64,000 nt of DNA from Patulibacter americanus DSM 16676 (GCF_000420025.1 NZ_ATUD01000001.1:824877-888876); one strand, 5' to 3'; counted from the first letter of the stretch, positions 1 to 10,221 are shown. Numbers and translations: made by a program. Notes: a model not told the origin generated them from the letters alone.

Positions 1-119
1 CCGCCCCCCGCGGAGGGACGGACGGCCCGGGCCACCACGTGCTCGCCGTTCCGTCCCGCGCGCCCGGTCAGAGCGCGCGGGCCGGACGGGGGCCGGCGCG
101 GCGGCCGGCCCGGACGGGC

Positions 120-3100
120 TCAGCCCGTCACACCGCCGCCGTCGACGCGGGCCGGCGCCTCCCGCACGCGCACGGCGCGCGCGGCGTTCGCGGCCTTCGC
201 CCCCGTGGCGGTGACGCGGGCGCGGTTGACCAGGCGGCCCGCCGCGGCGTCGCGGTCGACCCGCAGCGTCAGGGCGACCGTGGTGCTGCGGCCGGGCGCC
301 AGGCGGCGGACGGTCCAGCAGACCTGACCGGCGCTGAGGCGACCGGCGCCGCGGCGCACGACCGTGGTCCCGTCGGGCAGCGTGTCGCAGACCCGCACGT
401 TCGTCGCCGCCGCCGTGCCGCGGTTGCGGACGGTGAGGCGGTAGACGACGGTCCGCCCGGCGCGGACGACCTTCGCCGACGCGGCCTTGCGCAGGGCCAG
501 GCGCACCGTGCGCTCCTTGCCGGCTCCGGCGACGCCGTCCGGCGCCGGGGCCGGCGGGACGACGGGCGGCGTCGGCGGCGTGACCGGCGGGGCGGGCGGC
601 GTCGTCGGCGGCTGCGGCGTGGTCGGGGTCTCCGGCTGCTCCGGCGGGGCGGGCGGCTCGCCCGGCCCGATGACGATGCCGGCGTCGAGAGTCAGGTCCT
701 GGCCGTCACGGCCCGTCGGGGACGGGTCGGGCAGCACGAACTCGGCGCTGCGGCCCGTCGTGACGTCGGCGTCGGAGTCGTCCTCGGCGCCCACGCCCGG
801 GGCGCGCGTCGTGGTGAACGTCGTGCCGGCCGGCAGGCCGTCCTTGTGGAACTGGACGACGTAGCGCCCGGACACGAGGTCGAGCACGCCGGCGTCCTGC
901 CCGGCCTGCGTGGAGCTCGTGAACAGGTACTTGCCGTCGGCGTCCGTGCGGGTCTGGAGGGCGATCTGACGACCGTGCTTGTCGGTCCCCGTCAGCGTCA
1001 CGCGGACGTCCTTCAGCGGCTGCTCGTCGGCGTCCTGCGTGCCGTCCTTGTCCGTGTCGTTCCAGACGTAGTCGCCGATGCTGCTCGCGACGACGCGGAT
1101 CGTCGCGACGTTGGAGACCGCGCCGAGCGAGCCGCCGGTGTAGCGGATGGAGGCGGTGTTGGAGTAGACGTCGGCCGAGGCGTTGCCGCGCGGCTGCAGG
1201 CGGACGCGCAGCTGCACGTCCTCGCCCGACGCCAGGGGCGTGGTGCGCTGCACGCGGATCGCCGTGGCGTCCTCGAGCTTCGCGGGGCAGCCGGCGTCAC
1301 CGAGCTGGGCCTCCAGGCACCACTGGCGGCCGGCGGGCAGCGGGCCGTAGCCCGTCGTCGAGCGCGGGTCCGTGGCGGCGTAGACGTCGACGGGCGGCGC
1401 GTCGGTGTAGCGGACGGTCTCGCCGTCGGCCACGTCGACGCCCGCGAGCGGGACCGTGCCGCGCAGGGCCGTGGCGGGGTCGCGGCCGACGGTGCCGCCG
1501 TGCGTGGTGCCGTCACCCTCGAACGGCAGGACGTCGATCACGTCGAGGCCGTTCACCGGGTTCTCGGTGAGGTTGGCGTAGGTGACGGTGTAGCGCAGGG
1601 CGTCCTCGGGCTCGACGAACAGCTGGTCCGTCTCCTTCGAGATCTGCACGCCGCCCGGCGACTGCAGCCGCACGGTCTGGCGCGAGAAGTGCTGGTCGCC
1701 GGCGGGCGCCGTGCCCGCCGGGAACTCGTCGACGCCGGCGAGGTCCTCGGCGCTGTCGACGATCGCCTGGTTGACGAGGTCGCCGGCCTTCGTCGAGGCG
1801 GTCGTGGCCCAGTACGTCAGCTGCGGCTCCTGGCCGCGGGCCATGCGCGGGATGCGCCAGGTGAGGATCTGCCGGCCGTCGGCGTCGGTGGAGACGGTCG
1901 GCGCGAGGCCGGCCGGGCCCGTGGGCGCGCTCGCGTCGAACCGCATGCCCTCCGGCAGGCGGTCCTTGACGACGACGTCCGTGGCCGTCGGGTCGATCGT
2001 GGCGTCGGTCGGGGTGGTCACCCGCGGGGACAGGCCGAACTGCACGCGGCCGCCGGAGACGATGGACACGGGGCTGCCGGGCGTGGCGGCCGGGGTGAGC
2101 GCCACCTTCGTCAGCGCGACGGTGATGCCGTTGACGCGGGCGCGGTCGCCGGTGTTGCGGTTGTCGTGGCGGACCGGACCGTACGTGCTGGCCTGCCACG
2201 TGCCACCCTCGGACTGCGTGCCGAGGAAGTTCGCGAGCAGCGTGCCGCTCGGCGCATCGGCGGCGACCCGCATGTTGGCGAGGAACGTCAGCGTGACGTT
2301 CGTGCCCTGCTCGGGCAGGTCGCGCAGCAGGCGGATGCGGATCTTCGTGACGGTGCCGAGGTCGGCGGGGGCGGTGTCCGTCCACGTGTCCGACGCGTCG
2401 GTGCAGGCGGTGCGGGCGCGGTCGGCGGCCCAGCGGGTCTCGTCGTCACCCGTCGGGGCCTCAGCGGTGCCGTACTCGACGACGTAGTCGTCGCCGGCGG
2501 TCCAGCCGGCGGGCACCGAGGTCGGGCGCACGGGGGCGTCGCCGGCGCCGAGGCCGTCGCGGGAGAGGCTGAGCCAGCGGCGGTCCCAGACGTCGCAGAG
2601 CGCGCCGGTCTGGCGACGACCCGTGATCTGCAGGCGCGTCGAGATGCGCTGCCCGGCGAGGACCTGGCCGTTGCCGTCGTCGTCGTTGGTCTGCGTGGCG
2701 AGCTGGCCACCCGCGGCGCTGCGTAGGCGCTTGCCGAAGCTGATGCCGCCGAAGTCGACGCCGCTGTTGGCGGTCAGGTTGTAGGAGCGGGTGTTGTTGC
2801 CCGCGTCGTCACCGTCGAACGGCACGCGGCTGCCGTCGGCCGCGGCCGAGGAGGCGTCGAACGTGTCGATGACGTTGACCGTGTTGCGCTGCGTCTGCGC
2901 GCCCGAGATCACGGCAGTGAGCGGCACGCGCACGCGGAGCGTCAGGTGGGCGACGTTCGGGTTCGTCGACGAGGCGCCGCTGCGGAGCTTGGTGACGGTG
3001 ATGCGCACGCGCTCCCCGTCGAGCACGCAGGTGGCCTCGGTGCCGTCGCGGTTGCCGCAGCTCACGAACTGCGCGTTGGGGCTGATCCCGGAGAGGTCGT

Positions 3101-3899
3101 CCTCGAACGTGAACGGGACGTCGGGGAGGGCGAAGCCGCGCTGACCGAACGTGCTGCGCCGCGACTGCGGCACCACGACGTCGAGCGGGTAGGAGATGTC
3201 GTAGTCGTCCGCGCTCGAGTTGTTCGCCCGCGAGATCGTGGGGGCGTTCTTCTGGAAGTCGAGGAACGGCGCCGAGCGGATGGTGACCGGGCTCGGGGTC
3301 GCGGTGGCCGGGGGCGAGGCGGCGGCGCCGTCGTACGCGACGACGGAGACGGCGTCGGCCGGCGGGGTCGCGACGGTGCCGTCGGCCACGCCGTCCGCGG
3401 CGGCGGAGAGCGTGAAGTTCAGGGTGGTGCCGGTCTGGCCCTTGCCGCCGGCCGGGACGAACACGCAGGTCAGCGCGCGGCCGTCGATCTTCCAGTCCGG
3501 CCCCTTGCAGTACGCCGGCACGTCCGCAGCGCGCCAGGACAGGCCCTGCGCGAGCGTCTGGGTGAACGCGACGCGGTCGAACGTGCCCTGCACGCCGCGG
3601 GTCTCGTTGACGTTGACGCTCCAGCGGTACGACACGGAGTCGTTCGCGCGGACGACGTCGTCGCCCGCCGTCGTGTCGCGGCCGGGGCCGGCGGTGGCGT
3701 CCCACGGCGCGGTGCCGGTCGCGGACTGGTCCAGGGCGACCTGGGTGCTGAGCGCGGCGTTCGCCACGGTCGGCGTGGCCGCAAGGGCGGCGACGGCCAG
3801 CAGCGGCGCGGCGACCCGGAGCAGCCGTCGGCGGTGCGGACGTGAGGGACGGGACGGCGGTGACGCGAGGCGCGTCACCCGGGGTGACTGGACGGACAT
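120..3899 (-). CDS. Large secreted surface protein with DUF11-type and SdrD B-like domains
   Basis: A 1259-residue secreted protein. Residues 1-49 form a signal peptide: an Arg-rich n-region (HRRRLLR), a hydrophobic core and an ANA-AL cleavage site. The long middle holds several beta-sandwich DUF11-like units, with phrases such as [20 protein letters not shown] and [11 protein letters not shown]. Around residue 940 lies an SdrD B-like/carboxypeptidase-regulatory domain ([20 protein letters not shown]), whose DxDxDG pattern suggests calcium binding. A Pro/Thr linker follows at about 1077-1120, then a final DUF11 domain with two Cys ([13 protein letters not shown]). There is no LPXTG motif or C-terminal membrane helix, so the mode of surface retention is unknown. 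The ATG follows an AGAGAG purine stretch. Such proteins are usually structural or adhesive; that role is inferred from domain type only. Confidence 0.88.
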   Translation of the reverse strand: MSVQSPRVTRLASPPSRPSRPHRRRLLRVAAPLLAVAALAATPTVANAALSTQVALDQSATGTAPWDATAGPGRDTTAGDDVVRANDSVSYRWSVNVNETRGVQGTFDRVAFTQTLAQGLSWRAADVPAYCKGPDWKIDGRALTCVFVPAGGKGQTGTTLNFTLSAAADGVADGTVATPPADAVSVVAYDGAAASPPATATPSPVTIRSAPFLDFQKNAPTISRANNSSADDYDISYPLDVVVPQSRRSTFGQRGFALPDVPFTFEDDLSGISPNAQFVSCGNRDGTEATCVLDGERVRITVTKLRSGASSTNPNVAHLTLRVRVPLTAVISGAQTQRNTVNVIDTFDASSAAADGSRVPFDGDDAGNNTRSYNLTANSGVDFGGISFGKRLRSAAGGQLATQTNDDDGNGQVLAGQRISTRLQITGRRQTGALCDVWDRRWLSLSRDGLGAGDAPVRPTSVPAGWTAGDDYVVEYGTAEAPTGDDETRWAADRARTACTDASDTWTDTAPADLGTVTKIRIRLLRDLPEQGTNVTLTFLANMRVAADAPSGTLLANFLGTQSEGGTWQASTYGPVRHDNRNTGDRARVNGITVALTKVALTPAATPGSPVSIVSGGRVQFGLSPRVTTPTDATIDPTATDVVVKDRLPEGMRFDASAPTGPAGLAPTVSTDADGRQILTWRIPRMARGQEPQLTYWATTASTKAGDLVNQAIVDSAEDLAGVDEFPAGTAPAGDQHFSRQTVRLQSPGGVQISKETDQLFVEPEDALRYTVTYANLTENPVNGLDVIDVLPFEGDGTTHGGTVGRDPATALRGTVPLAGVDVADGETVRYTDAPPVDVYAATDPRSTTGYGPLPAGRQWCLEAQLGDAGCPAKLEDATAIRVQRTTPLASGEDVQLRVRLQPRGNASADVYSNTASIRYTGGSLGAVSNVATIRVVASSIGDYVWNDTDKDGTQDADEQPLKDVRVTLTGTDKHGRQIALQTRTDADGKYLFTSSTQAGQDAGVLDLVSGRYVVQFHKDGLPAGTTFTTTRAPGVGAEDDSDADVTTGRSAEFVLPDPSPTGRDGQDLTLDAGIVIGPGEPPAPPEQPETPTTPQPPTTPPAPPVTPPTPPVVPPAPAPDGVAGAGKERTVRLALRKAASAKVVRAGRTVVYRLTVRNRGTAAATNVRVCDTLPDGTTVVRRGAGRLSAGQVCWTVRRLAPGRSTTVALTLRVDRDAAAGRLVNRARVTATGAKAANAARAVRVREAPARVDGGGVTG

Positions 3900-4261
3900 C
3901 GGTTCTCTCTCTGGGGACGTTCGCGCTGCGTCGTGCAGCGCTTCCGGGGCCTTGTCGGGACGGACGGGGGACTTCCCCCCCCCTCCGTTTCGGGCGCCCC
4001 GGAGACCGCCGTGCCGCGGCGGACCGGGACGGGTCGTCGGGCGCGGCGGGGCTCGCGACGGATGGCGCCACCCGCGCGAGCGGACGACGCGCCGTGGGCA
4101 CCGGCCGCCGTCCAGATGACCACGGCTGCGGGCTCCGGAGGGTGAAACGGGCCCCGATCACCCGGGTGAAGCGGCGCGCTTTGGCCCGAACGTCCACGGT
4201 GCGAGACTCCGTGTCTCGGGACGGTGCCCGCGCAGGCCGGGCGCCGCGCCGTGCTCCCCCC
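3900..4261. other. Intergenic region between divergent surface-protein and LuxR genes
   Basis: A 362-nt gap carrying the start regions of two divergent genes. I see a small inverted repeat, CGAGAC-N5-GTCTCG, at 4202-4218, about 44 nt before the regulator start. Two GGGTGAA heptamers lie at 4140-4146 and 4164-4170. Either could be an operator. No convincing gene is present, although reading frames stay open because of the GC content. Confidence 0.45.
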
Positions 4262-6514
4262 ATGAACGTCTCCTCCGCGTCCGTCCGTCCCGACCCCTCC
4301 GCGCCGTCCGCGCCCCGCGTCGGTCGTCTCGTCCCGCCGCGGCTGCGGGCCGAGACGATTCCGCGGCCGCGCCTGGACCGCGTGCTCGAGGCGGGCCGCG
4401 ACCGGCGGCTGACGATCATCACCGCCGCCGCCGGGTACGGCAAGACGACGGCGCTGGCCGCGTGGTCGGCGTCGCGCCCCGGGCCTCGGGCGTGGGTGAC
4501 GCTCGACGCGGCCGACAACGACCCCGTCCGGTTCCTCGCCGCGGTGGCGGACGTCCTGGACGACGCGGTCCCCGGGTCGGGCGTCGACGCGCAGCGGTTG
4601 CTGCGCGGCGGCTCGGACCCGGTGTCGACCGTCGTCCCCCGGCTGGCCGCGGCGCTCGCCGACGTGCCCGCCGACCGCCGGCCGGTCGTGGTCCTCGACG
4701 ACGTCCACCTGCTCTCCGACCCGGACGCGCTCGCGGCGCTCACCGCGCTCGTCGACACGCTGCCGGACGGCACGCGGTTCGTGCTCGGGTCGCGGGGGGA
4801 CGTCCCGCTCGCGCTCGGCCGCCGGCGGGTCACGGGCGAGCTGCTCGAGGTCGGCCAGGACGAGCTGCGCTTCGCCGGCACGGAGATCGCGCGGTACCTC
4901 AACGGCTCGCTCGGCCTGGGCCTCGACGGCGCGACGCTCGGCGCGGTCGAGCGGCGCACGGAGGGCTGGCCCGCCGCCGTCTCGCTCGTCGGCCTCGCGC
5001 TCCAGGCGCGGCCCGACGCCGTGGGCTTCGTGTCGGCCGGGCCGCTGGGCACCTCCGGCCCCGTCGCGGAGTACCTGACGCAGGAGGTGCTCGCCCGCGT
5101 GCCCGACCGGACCCGCGAGTTCCTCGTCCGCACCGCCGTCCTGCACCGCATGAACCCGGAGCTCTGCGCCGCGCTGCTGCAGGACCCGGAGGCCGCGCAG
5201 GACTACGCCGACGCCCGCCGGTCGAACCTCCTCATCGCCTCCGTGGACGACCGCGGCGAGTGGGCCCGGCCGCACGCGCTGCTGCGCGAGCTCCTGCTCT
5301 CGGCCCTCCGCGCCCGCGGCGCCGACGGCGACCCCCGCTACGACGCGGCCGCATTGCACCGCCGCGCCGCGGAGTGGTTCGAGCAGGCGCGGCTGCCGGA
5401 GGACGCCGTCGAGCACGCGATCGAGGCGGACGACGGGGTGATGGCGGCCCGCATCGTCGCCCAGCAGTGGTGGAGCGAGAGCGTGCGTCTGTACCGCCAC
5501 CGCAGCGTCCTGCGGATGATCGATCGGATGCCGCGGGAGCGCGGCCCGTACGCCAACGTCGTCGCGGCCATCGGCGGGCTGTTCACGGCCATGAGCGGCG
5601 GCCGCGAGCCCGACGTCGAGGCCCATCTGAAGTGGATCGACCCCGACGACCGCTCGCCCGAGTCCGCGTTCGCGCCGATCCTCGCCGCGGGCGTGTGGGT
5701 CGCCTACGTCTTCGGCGACGTCGGCCGCGCGGTGCGCGCGGGCGAGGCGCTGCCGCACGGGGCGCCGGAGAGCACGGGCCGCGGGCTGCTGGCCCTCGCC
5801 ATCGCCCGCTGGTACGCCGGCGACGTCGAGGGGATGCGGGCCGACCTCGACCGGCTGCCGGCCACGCTCGAGACGATGCCGGTGATGGCGCCGTGGCTGT
5901 GGGCCGCGCGGGCGCTGCTCGCGCTCGAGGACGGCACGCCCGAGGTCGCCGTCGCGCACGCGACGCGGGCCGAGGGGTTCGCCCGGCTCTCCGGCGCCGA
6001 GTCGGCGCCGTCGTCGCGGGTCGTGTTCGTCGCGCTCGGGTCGGCGTTGGTCGCCGCCGGGCGGCTGGACGAGGCCGTCGAACCGCTCCGTCGCGGCCTG
6101 ACGCTCTCCGCCACCCCGGCCGGAACGGTCGCCCACGCCCACGCCCACATCGCGCTGGGCACGCTCCACGCCGCCCGCCGCGAGACCGCCGAGGCACGCC
6201 GCCACGCGACCGCGGCGCGGGACATCGTCGACGGGTGCGCCGACCCGGGGGCGATCGCCGCGCGCGTCGACGCCCTCGAGGCCCGGATCGCCGCCCGGCC
6301 GACGCTCGACTCCACCGCCGGCTCCGCGCCGACCGAGGCCGAGCTGCGGGTCCTGCGCCACCTGCCGAGCGACGCGAGCCTGGCCACCATCGCCGGCGAG
6401 CTCTTCCTCTCCACGAACACGGTGAAGAGCCACGTCCGACGCCTGTACCGGCGGCTCGGGGTCGGCAGCCGCCCCGAGGCGGTCGCGGAGGCCCGGCGCC
6501 GCGGGCTGCTCTGA
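4262..6514 (+). CDS. MalT-like ATP-dependent LuxR family transcriptional regulator
   Basis: A 750-residue regulator of the MalT/LAL type. The N-terminal STAND NTPase starts with VPPRLRAETIPRPRL, typical of this family. It has a Walker A motif AAAGYGKTT near residue 60 and a Walker B motif VVVLDDVHLL near 145. The middle is a helical TPR-like repeat region rich in Ala and Leu. The last 60 residues are a LuxR/GerE helix-turn-helix (LFLSTNTVKSHVRRLYRRLG). By family knowledge it would bind ATP and an inducer, oligomerise and activate transcription; the inducer is unknown. The ATG at 4262 was chosen because the family N-terminus begins a few residues later, though the frame stays open upstream to 3842. 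It is divergent from the surface-protein gene, which may be its target. Confidence 0.9.
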   Translation: MNVSSASVRPDPSAPSAPRVGRLVPPRLRAETIPRPRLDRVLEAGRDRRLTIITAAAGYGKTTALAAWSASRPGPRAWVTLDAADNDPVRFLAAVADVLDDAVPGSGVDAQRLLRGGSDPVSTVVPRLAAALADVPADRRPVVVLDDVHLLSDPDALAALTALVDTLPDGTRFVLGSRGDVPLALGRRRVTGELLEVGQDELRFAGTEIARYLNGSLGLGLDGATLGAVERRTEGWPAAVSLVGLALQARPDAVGFVSAGPLGTSGPVAEYLTQEVLARVPDRTREFLVRTAVLHRMNPELCAALLQDPEAAQDYADARRSNLLIASVDDRGEWARPHALLRELLLSALRARGADGDPRYDAAALHRRAAEWFEQARLPEDAVEHAIEADDGVMAARIVAQQWWSESVRLYRHRSVLRMIDRMPRERGPYANVVAAIGGLFTAMSGGREPDVEAHLKWIDPDDRSPESAFAPILAAGVWVAYVFGDVGRAVRAGEALPHGAPESTGRGLLALAIARWYAGDVEGMRADLDRLPATLETMPVMAPWLWAARALLALEDGTPEVAVAHATRAEGFARLSGAESAPSSRVVFVALGSALVAAGRLDEAVEPLRRGLTLSATPAGTVAHAHAHIALGTLHAARRETAEARRHATAARDIVDGCADPGAIAARVDALEARIAARPTLDSTAGSAPTEAELRVLRHLPSDASLATIAGELFLSTNTVKSHVRRLYRRLGVGSRPEAVAEARRRGLL

Positions 6515-6524
6515 GGTGGCGGGG

Positions 6525-7442
6525 CTACGCCGGGCGACCGGCAGCGTCGCGTAGGTGGTCGTGCAGGTCGCGGGCCGCGCGGGCCAGCTGCGCCTCGGCC
6601 GCCGGTTGGCGGGCGGCGGGGACGGAGGACTCCGAGAGGGCGACGACGGCGATCCGCTGGCCGTCGGCGTGCTCGACGACCCCGATCTCGTGGCGCAGGT
6701 TCAGGAGCGTCCCGGTCTTCGACGCCCACGTCATGTCGTCGGCGGTGAACTCGGGTGCCAGGCGGTGCCGGACGACGTTGGCCCCCAGCAGGTCGCGCAC
6801 GGTGGCCGCCGTCCCCGGGTCCAGCCGGGCCGGGGCCCAGAGCTCGGCGAGGAGCGCCATGCAGGCCTGCGCGGTACCGATGCTCGCCCGGGCCACGTCG
6901 AGCTGGGCGAGCGGGTGCCCGCGCCCCTCGTGTCCGGCGGTGATCGCCAGCGCCTGGGCCAGGTGCGTCTCGTCCGTCGGCAGGCGCTCGGCCGGGGTGT
7001 CGGCCAGGACGGACATGCCGTGGCGCACCGTCAGGCCGGCGACGTCCAAGTCGTCCAGCGTGCGCATGACGGCCTCCGGCGGCACGAGCCCGAACAGCAC
7101 GTCGGCCGCGGCGTTGTCGCTGACCGCCGTGCTCAGGTAGAGCAGGTCCTCGACCGCGATCCGCGCGGGGTGACGGAACCGGCTGATGCCCATCGGCCCG
7201 GGCGTGGTCACCCGGCCGGGCGGCACGTCGAGGAGGGCCGCGCCGTCGAGCTCGCCCGTCCGGATCCGCTCGAGCACCGCGACGGCCAGCGGGACCTTCG
7301 CCAGCGACGCGAGCGGCAGCTCGATCGCGGGGTCCAGGCCCAGCTCGGACCCGGTGTCGAGGTCGCGCACGAGGAGCGAGCCGCGCAGGCCCGCGTCGCC
7401 CAGCCGGCGGCGCACGTCGTCGAGGAGGGCGAGGGTGCTCAT
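6525..7442 (-). CDS. Class A beta-lactamase-like serine hydrolase, cytoplasmic and non-classical
   Basis: A 305-residue protein of the beta-lactamase class A/COG2367 type. Visible active-site motifs are SLAK (SxxK) near residue 45, SDN near 107 and KTGT near 243. The spacing after SDN does not place a Glu where Glu166 of true class A enzymes sits: the nearest candidate (PTDETHLA) is 48 residues after the Asn, not 34, and there is no ExxLN motif. No signal peptide is present, so the protein should be cytoplasmic. Its ATG overlaps the stop of the upstream lysR gene by four bases (ATGA, 7439-7442), so the two are translationally coupled. It may hydrolyse an amide or ester, or bind a cell-wall fragment, instead of giving resistance; this is inference. 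Confidence 0.85.
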   Translation of the reverse strand: MSTLALLDDVRRRLGDAGLRGSLLVRDLDTGSELGLDPAIELPLASLAKVPLAVAVLERIRTGELDGAALLDVPPGRVTTPGPMGISRFRHPARIAVEDLLYLSTAVSDNAAADVLFGLVPPEAVMRTLDDLDVAGLTVRHGMSVLADTPAERLPTDETHLAQALAITAGHEGRGHPLAQLDVARASIGTAQACMALLAELWAPARLDPGTAATVRDLLGANVVRHRLAPEFTADDMTWASKTGTLLNLRHEIGVVEHADGQRIAVVALSESSVPAARQPAAEAQLARAARDLHDHLRDAAGRPA

Positions 7443-8350
7443 GCGGACGGCGCGCCCGTCGGCGGGACGCCGAGGCAGCCTGCCACATCGACCCCGAGCC
7501 GCTGGCGCAGGTCCCTTGCGTCGTCGCGGACGGCGGCGCTCACGACGTAGCCGCGCGCCACGTCGGGGTCGCCGAGCGGGTGCCAGGACAGGCCCAGCTC
7601 GCCCGCCTGCACCGCCGAGCAGAGCAGTAGATCGGTCGTCCGCAGCACCTCGGCCACGGCCGCCGCCAACGTGCGGGCGACCGCGACCTGCGACGGCAGC
7701 AGCCCGGCGCTCTGCCCCTCGCGCACCATGCGGTCGCGGACGTGCGGCACGTCGTCCTCCGGCTGCAGCCACACCGTGCGCGACGACCGCTCCGTGCGCG
7801 ACGGGCGCAGCGCCTGCAGGCGGACGACCGGGGCGACCGGGGCGTCGGGTGCCCTCGTGGCGTCGGGCGCCGTCGCCAGCCCCAGCGGGACGGTCCAGAC
7901 GGCGTCGGCGGCCGGGGCGGGGACGAGCGCCGCACGGACCTGGGCGGTCTCGGCCAGCCGTCGCCGGGCCGCCGGTCCCGCGGGAACGAGCTCCAGCGCG
8001 GAGTACCCGTGCGCCCGTGCCGCCACGTCGAGCGCCGCGAGGTCGCGCGTTGCGATCGTCTCGGGCACCGCCAGGCTCAGCGGCCGGAGGGCCGCGCGCG
8101 CAGCGTCGTGCTCCAGGGCGTCGGCCAGCTCGGCGAGCCGCCGGGCGGCCGGCAGCACGTCGCGGCCGAACGGCGTCAGCACGATCCGCCGGGTGGTCCG
8201 GTCGAACACGCGCTGGCCCAGGTGCCGCTCGAGCGCGGCGACCCGGCGGCTCGCGACGGACTGCGGGACGCCCGCGATCGCGGCGCCGTCGGTGAAGCTC
8301 CCACGCTCGGCGACGGCGACGAAGGCCCGAGAGGCGGCGACGAGGTCCAC
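7439..8350 (-). CDS. LysR family transcriptional regulator between two beta-lactamase-fold genes
   Basis: A 303-residue LysR-type regulator. The N-terminal winged helix-turn-helix is clear (FVAVAERGSFTDGAAIAG, SRRVAALERHLGQRVFDRTT), followed by an effector domain of the periplasmic-binding fold. It is divergent from a genuine class A beta-lactamase at 8434 and coupled through an ATGA overlap to a second beta-lactamase-like gene. That arrangement resembles AmpR-AmpC or BlaA-type control in other bacteria, where a LysR protein senses peptidoglycan fragments. The analogy is inference; the effector is not known. A candidate operator lies in the 83-nt intergenic region. Confidence 0.92.
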   Translation of the reverse strand: MDLVAASRAFVAVAERGSFTDGAAIAGVPQSVASRRVAALERHLGQRVFDRTTRRIVLTPFGRDVLPAARRLAELADALEHDAARAALRPLSLAVPETIATRDLAALDVAARAHGYSALELVPAGPAARRRLAETAQVRAALVPAPAADAVWTVPLGLATAPDATRAPDAPVAPVVRLQALRPSRTERSSRTVWLQPEDDVPHVRDRMVREGQSAGLLPSQVAVARTLAAAVAEVLRTTDLLLCSAVQAGELGLSWHPLGDPDVARGYVVSAAVRDDARDLRQRLGVDVAGCLGVPPTGAPSA

Positions 8351-8358
8351 GGCCCAAG

Positions 8359-8380
8359 ATTATGCCGAGAGCGCATCAAT
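8359..8380. promoter_or_regulatory. Candidate LysR operator, inverted repeat between lysR and bla
   Basis: ATTATGC (8359-8365), a 7-nt spacer and GCATCAAT (8373-8380) form a near-perfect inverted repeat. It sits in the only AT-richer stretch of the 83-nt lysR/bla intergenic gap and contains T-N11-A spacings typical of LysR boxes. It starts 9 nt from the lysR start and ends 53 nt before the bla start, so it could control both genes. Confidence 0.55.
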
Positions 8381-8433
8381 GAGGCACTCCCAGCATTGGA
8401 CCGCATGAAGGGGCCCCGGTATCCCTTTGGGGC

Positions 8434-9417
8434 ATGGCTTTGCGCTCCCTCTCCCTCATCCCGCTCTCCCTCGTGGCCGTCGCAGCGGCCACACCCCTGG
8501 TCGCCTGCGCTTCCGCCTCGGCTCCGGCCACCACGTCCGCCGCGGTCGCCCCGATCTCCGCCGCCGCGCCGACGCGGCCCGCCGACCCGTCCGCCCCGCG
8601 TGCGCGTCCCGCGGATCGCGCCGAACCCTCCCGGCAGGCCCGTCCGGCTTTCGCCCGGCTCGAGCGCGAGCACACGGCCCGCCTGGGGGTCATCGCGACC
8701 GACACCGGCACCGGCCGCACCGTCTCGTACCGCGCGGGCGAGCGGTTCGCGTTCGCGTCGACCAGCAAGGCGCTCACGGCCGGGCTGCTCCTCCAGCGCG
8801 CGAGCGATCGCGACCTGCGGCGCGTCGTCCGCTACCGCCCGTCCGACCTGCTCGAGTACGCGCCGGTGACCCGCCGCCACGTCGCCACGGGGATGACGCT
8901 GCGCGGGCTCACGATCGCCGCGCTGCAGCACAGCGACAACACCGCGGCGAACCTCGTCATGCGCGAGCTCGGGGGCCCGCGGGGCGTCGAGCGCGGGCTG
9001 CGCGCCCTGGGCGACCGGACGACCGAGGTCGAGCGCACCGAGCCCACGCTGAACACGGCGATCCCGGGCGAGCGCCGCGACACGACGACCCCCCGGGCGA
9101 TCGCCCGCGACCTGCGGTCCTTCGTCCTGGGGACGGCCCTCACGCCGCCGCGCCGTGCCCTGCTCGCCCGCTGGATGGTCGGCAACACGACGGGCGGCAA
9201 GTACGTCCGCGCCGGGGTGCCGGCGGGCTGGGTCGTGGCGGACAAGACCGGCTCGGCCGGCTACGGCACCCGCAACGACATCGCCGTCGTCTGGCCGCCG
9301 CAGGGCCGCCCGATCGTCGTCGCCGTGCTCTCCGACCGGCGGCGGGACCCCTCGCGGGCGTCCGACGACGCGCTCATCGCCCGGGCGACCCGCACCGCGG
9401 TGCGGGCGGTGCGCTGA
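8434..9417 (+). CDS. bla: Class A beta-lactamase, putative lipoprotein
   Basis: A 327-residue secreted class A serine beta-lactamase. All catalytic landmarks are present with correct spacing: S109-TSK112 (Ser70/Lys73), S167-DN (Ser130), an EPTLN motif at E203, exactly 34 residues after the Asn of SDN (Glu166), and K271-TG. The N-terminus has a hydrophobic segment followed by LVAC, a lipobox with Cys at residue 25, so it is probably a membrane-anchored lipoprotein. A Pro/Ala-rich linker separates the anchor from the domain. The predicted function is hydrolysis of beta-lactams outside the membrane. It is divergent from a LysR gene, its likely regulator, and ends two bases before the convergent cbtA stop. 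Confidence 0.93.
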   Translation: MALRSLSLIPLSLVAVAAATPLVACASASAPATTSAAVAPISAAAPTRPADPSAPRARPADRAEPSRQARPAFARLEREHTARLGVIATDTGTGRTVSYRAGERFAFASTSKALTAGLLLQRASDRDLRRVVRYRPSDLLEYAPVTRRHVATGMTLRGLTIAALQHSDNTAANLVMRELGGPRGVERGLRALGDRTTEVERTEPTLNTAIPGERRDTTTPRAIARDLRSFVLGTALTPPRRALLARWMVGNTTGGKYVRAGVPAGWVVADKTGSAGYGTRNDIAVVWPPQGRPIVVAVLSDRRRDPSRASDDALIARATRTAVRAVR

Positions 9418-9419
9418 CG

Positions 9420-10190
9420 TCAGCGCGAGGGCACCGTCGCCCGCTCGCCCGCGCCGCGCCGCGCCAGCAGCGGCCGCCCCTCGACCGCGGCCTCCGCCGC
9501 CAGCCCGAAGCCGAAGGCCAGGGCGCTCCACAGGATCGCCTGCGTCCCCAGGTTGGCCAGGCGGAAGTCCCACAGGACCTGCGGCGGGAAGCCCGCACGC
9601 ACCTCGTTCTGCGCCGGCAGCGCCACGTGCGCCACCCCGATGAGGACGACGAACAGCAGGACCGCGGCCGCCAACGCGTTGCCCGCGCCGATCCGCGGGG
9701 CGAGCTGCCGGCCGAGCCGCACGGCCGCCACCGCGGCCGCGAGGGCGATCATCACGAGCACGAAGAAGAACCCCGTGCGCTCGTCGATCGTGTCGCCGCT
9801 GCCGACCGCGGGCGGGTTGGCCGGGTACTTCGTCAGGGGCGCGAGCACGATCGCGACGAAGCCGATCGCGCAGATCGCCAGCACCGTGCCCCGCGCCCGC
9901 AGCACGCCGACGCGGCCGTAGACCATCGCGAAGACGAGGGCCAGGAACCCGCCGATCGCGACGGAGAAGAGGACGACGCCGACGCCGAGACCCCACGTCT
10001 CCTGCGTGCTGCGGGTGATCGCCGGTGCCTCTTCCGCGGCGCCGGTGACGGCGGTCTTGGCGGCCGCGGCCTCCTCGACCGCGATCGCGGCGCGGACGGG
10101 CGGCTCGCCGACGAGGTGAGCCCACAGGAACGCGAGGACGCCGGCCAGGAGGCCGGCGAGCATCCCGCGCACGAGGAGGGTGCGCATCAT
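9420..10190 (-). CDS. cbtA: CbtA-type cobalt transporter subunit
   Basis: A 256-residue membrane protein of the CbtA family. The start MMRTLLVRGMLAGLLAGVLA is the usual family N-terminus. At least five hydrophobic segments follow, separated by short polar loops; the first loop has the HLVGEPPVRAAIAVEE stretch seen in CbtA proteins. CbtA with CbtB is thought to carry cobalt for cobalamin synthesis; the family was defined from its repeated occurrence downstream of B12 riboswitches. Here it lies 31 nt downstream of cbtB, and both follow a cobalamin riboswitch, which independently supports the assignment. Two adjacent ATG codons are possible starts, and the first is used. Confidence 0.9.
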   Translation of the reverse strand: MMRTLLVRGMLAGLLAGVLAFLWAHLVGEPPVRAAIAVEEAAAAKTAVTGAAEEAPAITRSTQETWGLGVGVVLFSVAIGGFLALVFAMVYGRVGVLRARGTVLAICAIGFVAIVLAPLTKYPANPPAVGSGDTIDERTGFFFVLVMIALAAAVAAVRLGRQLAPRIGAGNALAAAVLLFVVLIGVAHVALPAQNEVRAGFPPQVLWDFRLANLGTQAILWSALAFGFGLAAEAAVEGRPLLARRGAGERATVPSR

Positions 10191-10221
10191 GGTGTCTGCT
10201 CCTTCCGTGGCTGAGCGGGGC

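Noticed and set aside
1..119. A gene or terminator at the left edge
   Set aside because: Only GC-rich sequence without a clear hairpin plus T-run, and too little sequence to judge a gene that continues outside the window.
39..2726. An 895-codon open frame on the plus strand opposite the surface protein
   Set aside because: It is Arg/Val/Ala/Gly-rich, without any domain, and lies antisense to a gene with clear signal peptide and domains. It is a shadow of the extreme GC content, like most long frames here.
4462..7140. An 892-codon frame overlapping the MalT-like regulator
   Set aside because: Frame-shifted copy of real coding sequence with Arg/Gly/Pro bias; the LuxR and ATPase motifs are in the other frame.
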